This document shows positions 35,205 through 42,848 of a stretch of DNA of 64,000 bases, piece after piece (position 1 is the stretch's first letter; each line of letters starts with the position of its first letter). A program made the position numbers and the translations under genes. Source of the DNA: JAEUIX01 sp964611125 (GTDB lineage: Bacteria; Planctomycetota; Phycisphaerae; Phycisphaerales; UBA1924); NCBI GenBank assembly GCA_964611125.1, contig CAZSZO010000009.1, positions 43,556-107,555 of the forward strand, read 5' to 3'. Below the pieces are notes generated by a model that was not told the DNA's origin, did not search any database, and worked only from the letters and a program-made list of their open reading frames with translations.

Positions 35205-35984
35205 ATGGATAAGGCCAGCGTTATCGGATCGCTCTTGATGTTCCTCGCCACCGGGGTGGTGTGCTGGAAGGCCACGCACGGGCACCTGCTGGCGCTGTGG
35301 TCGGAGAAGGGGGCGATCATGGTGGTGGGCGGGACCATCGCGGTGATCTTCATGGCGATGCCCATGGACCGCGTGATGAGCGTGATGGGATACATCCGCC
35401 GGTTCTTCTTCTGCTCGATCCGGCCGCCGCTGGAGACGCTCAAGCTGATCCAGGTGCTCAGCGACAAGGCCCGGCGCGAGGGCATCCTGTCGCTGGAGGG
35501 CGAGATCGCCAAGCTCGACGACCCGTTCCTGGCCGCCGGGCTCAAGATGGCCGTTGACGGGATCGACCCCGACGCGATCGAATCGACCCTGCGGATGGAA
35601 GTGCTGGCGATGCAGGAGCGGCACAAGGCGGGCAAGAAGTTCTTCGACCTGATCAAGGTCTACGGCCCCGGGATGGGGCTGGTCGCGACGCTGATCGGGC
35701 AGATCGGCATGTTCAGCGCGCTGGGCGGGAGCATCGAGGTCATGGGCCAGATGCTGGCGGTGGCCGTCGTCGCGACGATGTACGGGACCATCATGGCCAA
35801 CGGGATCGCCGGGCCCATCGGCGACAAGCTGGCGCTCCGCTCGGCGGAGGAGATCCTCTCCCGCGAGATGATCATCCAGGGGATCCTGTCGATCCAGGCG
35901 GGTGAGAACCCGCGGGTGACCACCGACAAGCTCGCGGCGTTCATCCCCGTGCCGGTGCGAATGAAGTTCGCCGCGGCGGCGTAA
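35205..35984 (+). CDS. motA: Flagellar motor stator protein MotA
   Basis: The protein has 259 residues from ATG 35205 (tggag ribosome site). Four membrane helices: two near the N terminus (about 5-20, 36-52) and two after the cytoplasmic loop (about 150-172, 182-202). The loop has ARREGILSLE, matching the conserved Arg/Glu pair that contacts the rotor, and the third helix contains YGPGMGLVATLIGQI with the conserved PxxG(x)xGT/VxGLI pattern. It forms the proton- or sodium-driven stator with MotB, which follows 64 bp downstream. No other flagellar gene is in the window. Confidence 0.92.
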   Translation: MDKASVIGSLLMFLATGVVCWKATHGHLLALWSEKGAIMVVGGTIAVIFMAMPMDRVMSVMGYIRRFFFCSIRPPLETLKLIQVLSDKARREGILSLEGEIAKLDDPFLAAGLKMAVDGIDPDAIESTLRMEVLAMQERHKAGKKFFDLIKVYGPGMGLVATLIGQIGMFSALGGSIEVMGQMLAVAVVATMYGTIMANGIAGPIGDKLALRSAEEILSREMIIQGILSIQAGENPRVTTDKLAAFIPVPVRMKFAAAA

Positions 35985-36048
35985 TCACCCCACAGCCCTC
36001 CACCCGCGCAGCGCACCCAAAGACCTCTCTCCTTCGGAGCAGCCGGCC

Positions 36049-36882
36049 ATGAGCGACAAACACCAGGGCGACGGGCACGACCGCGAAGACGGCAAGGGCG
36101 GCCACGAAAAGGGCCACAAGAAGCACAAGAAGCATGCCCACCACGGGGGCGGCCACGCCGAACATGAAGAGGGCGTGCCGGAGTGGGTGGTCTCCTTCGC
36201 CGACAACGTGCTCCTGCAGATGGGCTTCTTCGTGATTCTGCTGGCGCTGAACATGGGGGCCAAGGCGACCGGCCCGTCTGAACCCGGCCCGGGGACGCCG
36301 GCCAAGTCGGCCGAGGACGCCCTGATCGACCTGGCCATCGCGGTGCGGTCGGGGTTCAACAGTCCGGTGGACATGGCGTCAACGGCGCCGGAGGACCAGG
36401 CCCTGATCCGCCGGCTGCTGGAGCGGTCGAGCGGCGAGCCGCCGCGGCCGAGCGGGGCCGGGGTTGAGGAGGACGGGAAGCAGCAGTCGATCCGACCGTC
36501 GGAAGATGAGACGGACGGGGCGTTTGTTGAGTTTGAAGAGCGTGAGCACGCCTTGAACGCCAACGCGAAGACGATCACCGCGAACATCGCCCGCAAGGTG
36601 GTGGGCACCAAGTGGATGGTGGAGATCCGCGGGCACGCCAGCTCGCGCGAGAGCTTCGGCGACACCGAGCGCGGCCGCAAGCTCTCCTACGACCGCGCCA
36701 TGGAGACGGCCCGCGTGCTGGTGGCCGGCGGGCTGAAGTGGGAGCAGCTGCGGGTGGTGGCCTGCGGCGACATCATGCCCGTCACCACGATGCGCGGGCG
36801 GAACGTCCACCTGTCGAACCAGCGGGCGGAGATCATCGTGCTGCGCGAGCTGATGCCCGAGGACCGGTACTCGCAGGAATGA
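36049..36882 (+). CDS. motB: Flagellar motor stator protein MotB (OmpA domain), His-rich N terminus
   Basis: The protein has 277 residues. The N-terminal 40 residues are unusually His/Lys-rich (GHKKHKKHAHHGGGH). The single membrane helix has VPEWVVSFADNVLLQMGFFVILLAL, keeping the ion-carrying Asp of the FAD motif. A linker of about 80 residues leads to an OmpA-like peptidoglycan-binding domain (about 155-270): VEIRGHASS, LSYDRAMETARVLV, VVACGDIMPV, NQRAEIIVL (NQ in place of the usual NR). It anchors the stator to the cell wall. Confidence 0.9.
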   Translation: MSDKHQGDGHDREDGKGGHEKGHKKHKKHAHHGGGHAEHEEGVPEWVVSFADNVLLQMGFFVILLALNMGAKATGPSEPGPGTPAKSAEDALIDLAIAVRSGFNSPVDMASTAPEDQALIRRLLERSSGEPPRPSGAGVEEDGKQQSIRPSEDETDGAFVEFEEREHALNANAKTITANIARKVVGTKWMVEIRGHASSRESFGDTERGRKLSYDRAMETARVLVAGGLKWEQLRVVACGDIMPVTTMRGRNVHLSNQRAEIIVLRELMPEDRYSQE

Positions 36883-36918
36883 GCCACGCGGCTGAGCGAC
36901 ACATCGACGCTTCGGCCG

Positions 36919-38103
36919 TCACGGCCCCAGCAGGCGGAACTCATCGCGCACCCGCGGCACGATGAACAGGATGGTTCGCGGCGCGGCGCCGGTGACGCCG
37001 GCGCGAACGTCGGGCGGGCCGCTGGCGAAGAGCGCCTCGCCCAGCGTGGGGGTGCGGTACAGCTTCATATCGGCGCCGGGCAGAAACCCCTGCTGCACTG
37101 ACCGCTCCTCACCGATCGCGGGTGCGGGCGGCTGGGCGCCGGGCGCGGCCTCGGGGTCGAGCCGCACCTCGCCCGGGGCCAAGGCCTTGGCCGCCGAGGG
37201 CGGGCCGATGTCGCTCGCGCTGCCGGGCGGCAGCGGGCCGGCGCCGTCAGGGTTGAGGGTGGGGGCGGGGGAGTTGGCGGGCGGGGGGGACGTGGATGGG
37301 GCGGGCCAAACGACCCCGGGCGTTTCGAAAACCACTGCGAGCGCCTGCCCGGGGTTGAGGCGCACGGCCGCGAGCAGGCGGCGGAAGACCTGGCCTTGCT
37401 CCTCGAGCCCGCGCGGGGCGGTGGCGTTCTCCAGGCTGCGCAACCACGGGTCGGCCTGCACGCGCGGCACGCTCTGGGGGACCAGTTCGATGTGCATCAC
37501 GGCGCCGACGCGGGGCGCGGCGGGAGCGCTGGCGATCGCGCCGGGCGGCGCCCCCTCCCCTCCCCCCCCACCTCCTGCTCCCTCTCCCCCGCCCCACCCC
37601 CGGGCGACCGGCTCGGACCAGCAGCGGGCCAGCAGGCGGATGACGCCCGGCGGCGCCCGGAAGCGCGAATCGTGCAGGGCGATGATGCGCGAATCGCCGT
37701 TCGGAGCGCTCTTGACGGCTTCGACCCACGCCGGGCCGGGGGTGATCCACTGACGCGTCACGCTGGCGGGCTGGTCGGCCTCGGCGATGGCGGCCTCGAT
37801 GCGTTCGAGTTCGCCGCTGGCGAGGTTGATCGCGGCGAACCGGATGCCGCAGGCTTCGAGCTCGGCCCGCAGGCGGGGATCGACATCGACCGGACGCGCG
37901 GCGTACGGCGCCAGGGCCCGACCGACGGCGGCGTGCGAGTGAACCAGCAGCGAGCGGAGTTCGACCCCGCCCTCGGCGCCGAGCAGGGGGGCCCCGGCAG
38001 CGGGGTCGGGCGCTGGGTCAGCGTGCGAACAGCCGCCGCCCAGGAAGGCGAGCGCCGCCGCGACGATGGCGGCGCCGGTGCTTATCGGGTGTGGGGGCCG
38101 CAT
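36919..38103 (-). CDS. Putative lipoprotein of unknown function
   Basis: The protein has 394 residues from ATG 38103. The lipobox is GGGC (about residue 22), then Ala/Pro-rich sequence. Two folded blocks can be seen: RSLLVHSHAAVGRALAPYAARPVDVDPRLRAELEACGIRFAAINLASGELERIEAAI and VMHIELVPQS with ENATAPRGLEEQGQVFRRLLAAVRLNPGQALAVVFETP. A Pro-rich linker and a C-terminal TILFIVPRVRDEF follow. No family is recognised. It converges on motB with 36 bp between. Confidence 0.65.
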   Translation of the reverse strand: MRPPHPISTGAAIVAAALAFLGGGCSHADPAPDPAAGAPLLGAEGGVELRSLLVHSHAAVGRALAPYAARPVDVDPRLRAELEACGIRFAAINLASGELERIEAAIAEADQPASVTRQWITPGPAWVEAVKSAPNGDSRIIALHDSRFRAPPGVIRLLARCWSEPVARGWGGGEGAGGGGGGEGAPPGAIASAPAAPRVGAVMHIELVPQSVPRVQADPWLRSLENATAPRGLEEQGQVFRRLLAAVRLNPGQALAVVFETPGVVWPAPSTSPPPANSPAPTLNPDGAGPLPPGSASDIGPPSAAKALAPGEVRLDPEAAPGAQPPAPAIGEERSVQQGFLPGADMKLYRTPTLGEALFASGPPDVRAGVTGAAPRTILFIVPRVRDEFRLLGP

Positions 38104-38208
38104 GCGGGGAAATGATATGGACGCGCGGCGGCGTCTCGACTGAGGCCATTTTCTCCGGAAGATGGGGAGAATGCCGACCCCGCGCCGAACACAGCGCATA
38201 CTTGGGAT

Positions 38209-38763
38209 ATGCGATACATGCTCAAGAACGTGCGTGCGCTTATCGGGCTCTCGGTGGGCGGCGCGGTGGTGCTTGGAACGTCGGGCCTGACGCTGGCGTG
38301 CGCGATGCCGGCGCTGGAGACGTCGGAACTGAAGGCGGCCCCGGCTGCGTTGGCCCCTGCAGCGCCAGCCCGGGAGTGGGCGCCGCTGCCGCGGTCTTCA
38401 CCGGCGATCGTGCTGCCGGGGAGCGGCTCGCTGCGTGTCAGCGCGTCGGCTTCGGCTGGGCCCTCAGGGTCGACGATCAGCGTGCCGCTGACGGCCCGCG
38501 CGGGCGCTGAGAACGCCGCGAACGAGGCGGCGCTCCGCGAGGCGGCCGATCGGGCGGAGCTGGCCGACCTGCTCAACCGCAACACCACAACCGACTCGCG
38601 CGTGCTCTACCGGGCGTTCAACAACCATCTGACGCTTGAGGAATTCCGCGTGCTGTTCCCGCGGGAGCCGTACTTCATGCATTACAACGAGGCGGCGCCT
38701 CGGCTGCCTGAGACCTCGCTTGAGGACCCGACCTCGGCGGCGAACCGGCCCCGCGTGCGGTGA
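38209..38763 (+). CDS. Secreted hypothetical protein
   Basis: The protein has 184 residues. The N terminus has a membrane or signal segment (about 10-32, GLSVGGAVVLGTSGLTLACAMPA). Residues 35-95 are Ala/Pro/Ser-rich. The C-terminal 80 residues are helical and polar: AGAENAANEAALREAADRAELADLLNRNT, LYRAFNNHLTLEEFRVLFPREPYFMHYNE. No family is recognised. It diverges from the lipoprotein gene across 105 bp. Confidence 0.6.
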   Translation: MRYMLKNVRALIGLSVGGAVVLGTSGLTLACAMPALETSELKAAPAALAPAAPAREWAPLPRSSPAIVLPGSGSLRVSASASAGPSGSTISVPLTARAGAENAANEAALREAADRAELADLLNRNTTTDSRVLYRAFNNHLTLEEFRVLFPREPYFMHYNEAAPRLPETSLEDPTSAANRPRVR

Positions 38764-38773
38764 GTCCGTGCAG

Positions 38774-38793
38774 GCCCGCCGGGCCCGGCGGGC
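38774..38793. terminator. Palindromic GC hairpin between convergent genes
   Basis: gcccgccggg/cccggcgggc is a perfect 20-bp palindrome placed 11 bp after one stop and 23 bp before the convergent one. It could end transcription in both directions, although no U tract is present. Confidence 0.4.
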
Positions 38794-38815
38794 TCACCGG
38801 GCTCAGGTATCGGGC

Positions 38816-39958
38816 TCAGGGACCGGCGCGATCGAGCTCGTTGATGCGGTCGATCAAGCGGCGAACCTTGCCGAAGTCGCGCCGCGTGTGGGTGAAGATC
38901 AGCCGCGGCAGGTGCAGGTGATCGTCCTCGGACGGCAGCGGCCCGCCCTGGGTGATGGCTCCGGTCTTGACCAGCCCGGCGAACTCGGTGTTGAGCGCGT
39001 ACAGGGCGCTGTCGCTGAGGCGGCGCTGCACGCGGATGACAAGGTCATCCTTCACGTAGCGCGACGAGTGGTAGTTGCGGTAGAACTCGATAACATGCCG
39101 GACGGCCTCGGCGGGCTCAGCGAAGATGCGGTAGATCCCGGGGTCCTCCTCGCTGATCAGCCGGCGCTCCAGCAGACCCTTGCGGATGAAGTGGTCCCAT
39201 TCCTGCCAGTACGATTGACCGGCGCCCTCGCAGCAGACGATGGGGATCATCGAGGCCTTGCCCGTCTGCACGAGGGTCAGCACCTCGAAGGCTTCGTCCA
39301 TGGTGCCGAACCCGCCCGGAAAGAGCGCGACGGCCTCGGCCTGGCTGATGAACATGAGCTTGCGGGTGAAGAAGTAGCGGAAGTGGATGAGCTTCTGATC
39401 GCCCGCGATGACCTCGTTGGCGGTGGTCTCGAAGGGCAGGCGGATGGCCACGCCGAAGCTCTGGTCGCGCCCCGGGCCCACGTGCCCGGCCTCCATGATC
39501 CCGCCGCCGGCGCCGGTGATGACCATCCAGCCCTCCTGGGCCATCAGGCGGCTGAACTCGACGGTCGCGACATAGTCGGGGTGGGCCTTCGGGGTGCGGG
39601 CGGAGCCGAAGATCGTCACCTTGTGCGGCTCAGGATACCGCCCGAAGATGCGGAAGGCGTAGCGCAGCTCCTTGACGGTCGTGGTCATGAGCTTGAGCTC
39701 ACCGGCATGCCGGCCGTCGGGCAGGAGCTTGAGCGCGGTGGAGATGAGGTCGCGCACGAGGCGACCCTCAAACAGGGTCGAGTCGCCGCCGGTGCGGTCG
39801 ATGAGCTGCTCGATCGCGGCGAGAATCTCGGGGTCGTCGGCTCGGGCGCCGGCCTTGGCTTCAGGGCCGTCGATGGCCTGCTCGGGCGGGCGCGGGGCGA
39901 GATCGGAGGCGGGGTCGGGCGAGGGGACGGGATCGAGCTCCGGACGGTTGGGTTCCAC
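38816..39958 (-). CDS. LOG-family Rossmann nucleotide-binding protein
   Basis: The protein has 380 residues from GTG 39958, preferred because ggag is 6 bases upstream; a TTG at 40033 lacks one. Residues 50-110 are a helical N-terminal extension (LVRDLISTALKLLPDG, KELRYAFRIF). The LOG domain follows: KVTIFGSARTP, GWMVITGAGGGIMEAGHVG, and PGGFGTMDEAFE, the PGGxGT phosphate/active-site motif shared with cytokinin phosphoribohydrolases. These enzymes hydrolyse nucleoside 5'-monophosphates to base and ribose phosphate; for this long subfamily the substrate is not established. Confidence 0.85.
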   Translation of the reverse strand: MEPNRPELDPVPSPDPASDLAPRPPEQAIDGPEAKAGARADDPEILAAIEQLIDRTGGDSTLFEGRLVRDLISTALKLLPDGRHAGELKLMTTTVKELRYAFRIFGRYPEPHKVTIFGSARTPKAHPDYVATVEFSRLMAQEGWMVITGAGGGIMEAGHVGPGRDQSFGVAIRLPFETTANEVIAGDQKLIHFRYFFTRKLMFISQAEAVALFPGGFGTMDEAFEVLTLVQTGKASMIPIVCCEGAGQSYWQEWDHFIRKGLLERRLISEEDPGIYRIFAEPAEAVRHVIEFYRNYHSSRYVKDDLVIRVQRRLSDSALYALNTEFAGLVKTGAITQGGPLPSEDDHLHLPRLIFTHTRRDFGKVRRLIDRINELDRAGP

Positions 39959-40052
39959 ACGCGGCTCCAGGGGCGGCAAGTTTACAGCCCCTGCGAGGCG
40001 CGTGGCGACCGCCTTGGCGGCTGGGCCGGCCAATGGACTGGAGATTGGCGAC

Positions 40053-40826
40053 TCAGGGGTTGGCGGCGCTGGTCTCGGCCCAGTCGCGCATTTCGCGGCC
40101 GTCGAAGGTCATCTGGCCGCGCTCGTAGCGGCGGACGCCGTCGACGTGGCCGTCGAGGAAGAGCATGTTCTGATTGCCGCGATGGGGCTTGATCTCGTCG
40201 GGCGTGCCGAGGAGGCAGGCGGGGAGCTCGCCGTCGTCCATGTCGGCGTTGGGGACGAGGTTGACGTGGACGCCATAGGGCTCGGGGAACATCAGCGGCT
40301 GGGTGACCTCGCCGGCGAGCACGAATTGCGAAGAGAAAAAGACCGCCGGGGCGCGGAGGCAGAGGCGCTCGTTGGGGAGGGGCGGCACGGAGCGGCGGCG
40401 GGCCTGGGCGACGGGGTAAATGGCCTGAAGGAAGTAGGCGAACGGGGTGAGCGGCCGGGCCTTGTCGCGGTAGATTTCCTGGGAGGTGAGGTAGTCCTCG
40501 AGCAGTTCGGTCCAGGCGAGGCCGGGGGCGTCTTCACCGGTGGCCTCGCCGTGGAAGGTGTGCCAGCCCGAGGTGTAGGGAAAGGTCTCGTGGTTCTCGT
40601 CGGCGTACATCTGCAGCGACTGACCGATGGAGCGGAGGTTGGTCGAGCAGTGCATGGTCTTGGCGGTATCGCGGGCGCCGGCCAGGCTGGGGAGGACAAT
40701 CCCCATGAGCAGGGCGATGATGGCGATGACCACCAGGAGCTCAATGAGCGTGAAGGCCGCGGCGTAGGGGGCGGGGTTCAGGCCCGGGCGCGGGCGGAGC
40801 GGCTGGTTGGGGTGGGCTGCGGGCAT
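40053..40826 (-). CDS. H-X9-DG pseudopilin overlapping radA
   Basis: The protein has 257 residues. The start ATG 40826 has a ggag site and lies inside the last 49 bp of radA, in another frame. The leader ends AAA, then FTLIELLVVIAIIALLMGIVLPSL, the type II/IV pseudopilin helix, with Ala instead of Gly at the cleavage site. The C-terminal HRGNQNMLFLDG is an exact H-X9-DG motif. It should be cleaved by prepilin peptidase and exported. Confidence 0.9.
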   Translation of the reverse strand: MPAAHPNQPLRPRPGLNPAPYAAAFTLIELLVVIAIIALLMGIVLPSLAGARDTAKTMHCSTNLRSIGQSLQMYADENHETFPYTSGWHTFHGEATGEDAPGLAWTELLEDYLTSQEIYRDKARPLTPFAYFLQAIYPVAQARRRSVPPLPNERLCLRAPAVFFSSQFVLAGEVTQPLMFPEPYGVHVNLVPNADMDDGELPACLLGTPDEIKPHRGNQNMLFLDGHVDGVRRYERGQMTFDGREMRDWAETSAANP

Positions 40827-42322
40827 GCTTCCAGCTCCTCGATGGCGTGTCCGATGGCGCGGACCCTGACCAGTTCTATGCCTGTACGCTCCCCGGGTTG
40901 AGTCGGATTGTGCTGCGTCGAATCGCGGGCGCCCGAACTTGAGGGAAATGGGGCCAGGGCCCGTGTAAAGCCCAGACGGCCGGCCTCGCGGACCCGCTGC
41001 TCGAGCTGGGCGACAGGGCGGATCTCGCCCCCCAAGCCCACTTCGCCCAGGGCGATGGTTCGGGGCGGGAGGGCTCGCCGGTAGTGGGCCCCGGCGATCG
41101 CCAGCAGGAGGGCCAGGTCCGCCGCGGGCTCGCTGACGCGGATCCCCCCCACCGCCGAGGCGAACACGTCACGATCGGCGAGGCGCAGCCCTGCGTGCTG
41201 CTCGAGCACCGCGATGAGCATGGCGAGGCGGTTGGAATCGAGCCCGGAGGACTTGCGTTTGGCGGCCCCGGGGAAGCTGGTGGCGGTCAGGGCCTGGAGC
41301 TCGACCAGCAGGCAGCGGCTGCCGGTGAGGACGGGGCAGACGACGCTGCCAGGGCGGGGGGCGGAGGCCTCAGGCAACGCGACGAGCCCGGCGCCCTCGG
41401 GGGCCTCTCGCAGGCCGCCGCCGGTCATCTCGAACAGACCGAGTTCCAGGGTGGTGCCGAAGCGGTTCTTGACGGCCCGCACAATGCGGTGGGCGTGGTG
41501 GCGGTCCCCCTCGAAGTACAGCACCGCGTCAACGAGGTGTTCCAGCAAACGTGGACCGGCGAGCACGCCATCCTTGGTGACGTGACCGACCAGGATCACC
41601 GTGACGCCCGACGCCTTGGCGAAGTACGCCAGCTCGGCGGAGCAGCGGCGAAGCTGCGTCAGCGAGCCCGGGAAGGCATCGAGATCGGCCTTGTAGATCA
41701 TCTGGACAGAATCGATCACCATGACCGGTGGGCGGGCGTCGGGACGTTCGCCCAGGACCCGGGCGGCCTGCTCGATGATGCGGGCCAGGCTGGTTTCGGC
41801 CAGTAGAAAGAGGTCGCTCTGCTCGGTGGCGCCAAGCCGGGTGGCCCGCAGCTTGACCTGCTCGGCGGATTCCTCGCTGGAGACGTAGAGCACCCGGGTG
41901 CCGGTCCGGGCGAGGCCCGCGGCGGCCTGGAGGAGCAGGGTGCTCTTCCCGATGCCCGGGTCGCCGCCAAGCAGGACCGCCGAGCCGGGAACGAGACCGC
42001 CACCCAAGACCCGATCAAGCTCACCCATTCCGGTGGGTATTCGACGGAGCGTTTGATGGGGGGCGACCTCGGCAATCGGCAGCGCGGGGGCCCGGGCGGC
42101 GGTGGGCAGGTCGGGGAGGGGCGCTGGGCCGCTTGGACCGGGGCCGTCGGAACCAGCCTGCCAGGCTGAAAGCGTGGCACCCCGGGGGTCAACCTTGGCC
42201 TTGGGCTCGATGCGCTCGGCTTCCAGGGCGTCCCAGGTTCCGCAGTCGGGGCACTTGCCCATCCACTTGGTCTGCACGGCGCCGCAGGCGCGGCAAGCGA
42301 AGATCTGGCGGGCTTTGGCCAT
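40778..42322 (-). CDS. radA: DNA repair protein RadA
   Basis: The protein has 514 residues from ATG 42322 (MAKARQIFACRACG, the usual RadA start); upstream frame extension is rejected. The N-terminal C4 zinc finger is CRACG...CPDCG. The RecA-like motor has GGDPGIGKSTLLLQ (Walker A), YVSSEES, MVIDSVQ, and the RadA-specific KNRFGTT. The C-terminal Lon-like domain includes DVFASAVGGIRVSEPAADLALL and GEVGLGGEIRPV. It drives branch migration in recombination. The C-terminal roughly 50 residues are less conserved. Confidence 0.95.
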   Translation of the reverse strand: MAKARQIFACRACGAVQTKWMGKCPDCGTWDALEAERIEPKAKVDPRGATLSAWQAGSDGPGPSGPAPLPDLPTAARAPALPIAEVAPHQTLRRIPTGMGELDRVLGGGLVPGSAVLLGGDPGIGKSTLLLQAAAGLARTGTRVLYVSSEESAEQVKLRATRLGATEQSDLFLLAETSLARIIEQAARVLGERPDARPPVMVIDSVQMIYKADLDAFPGSLTQLRRCSAELAYFAKASGVTVILVGHVTKDGVLAGPRLLEHLVDAVLYFEGDRHHAHRIVRAVKNRFGTTLELGLFEMTGGGLREAPEGAGLVALPEASAPRPGSVVCPVLTGSRCLLVELQALTATSFPGAAKRKSSGLDSNRLAMLIAVLEQHAGLRLADRDVFASAVGGIRVSEPAADLALLLAIAGAHYRRALPPRTIALGEVGLGGEIRPVAQLEQRVREAGRLGFTRALAPFPSSSGARDSTQHNPTQPGERTGIELVRVRAIGHAIEELEACPQPTPTSRSARARA

Positions 42323-42848
42323 GAACGACAGCATATCGCGGTTCGGCACCCGGTAGGAATGGAGAAATTCAAGATTTTGCGGCAAGACGCCCGCCCGCGG
42401 GGCGTTGTGCTGGAGCTCCGGGCGGCGACGACGCCCGGGTCTGGCCCGGCGCGAGCCGCTCATCGCTCGCTGAGGGTCAGAGGGATGACCAGGCGCCGAG
42501 ATCGTCTGCCGGTTCGGAGGGCAACCACCGACGGACGATTTCGGGCCACCATCGGGGGGCATGGGCACACGCTTCCCGATGAATATTGCGACCCTCGCCG
42601 GGACCGGCGGGGGTCGCGGTGTTTTTGCGAGCCGAGGCGAGGCCCCGGGGCCCCTATGATCGGTTTTTGATAGGAAGCGGGGTTATGCCCGGGCCGGAGA
42701 AGGCGGGGGGACGTAGCATCCTTGGTCGGTCGCGCGGCGGATGGTCGATCTCTGAGGCAGGCGGTGAGGGTGGGTGCGGGGCCTTGGAGGGCTACCCGTG
42801 GCTATCCAGCGCCCGTGGGCAGCGTGAGGCCGAGGTTCAGCAACCCGC
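42323..42848 (+). other. Gene-free stretch, candidate small RNA or leader
   Basis: No convincing protein gene lies in 526 bp. On the plus strand the segment has several strong helices, including an 11-position imperfect hairpin (cgtctgccggt with accgacggacg) near 42505-42540, and ends in an intrinsic terminator at 42588-42626. I looked for RNase P, SRP and tmRNA signature words and found none. Confidence 0.4.
42588..42626 (+). terminator. Intrinsic terminator without an upstream gene
   Basis: A 12-bp stem gcgaccctcgcc/ggcgggggtcgc (one G-T pair) with a 6-nt loop is followed by ggtgttttt. A second, weaker palindrome (ggccccggggcc, 42641-42652) followed by TTTTT at 42664-42668 lies just downstream. 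No plus-strand gene ends here; the next plus gene starts at 42849. Confidence 0.65.

Noticed and set aside
42359..42670. 103-codon open frame upstream of the AsmA-like gene
   Set aside because: Runs through the intrinsic terminator, is Arg-rich without structure, and has no ribosome site.
42323..42848. RNase P RNA, SRP RNA or tmRNA in the gene-free stretch
   Set aside because: None of their conserved core words is present; left as an unidentified RNA candidate.
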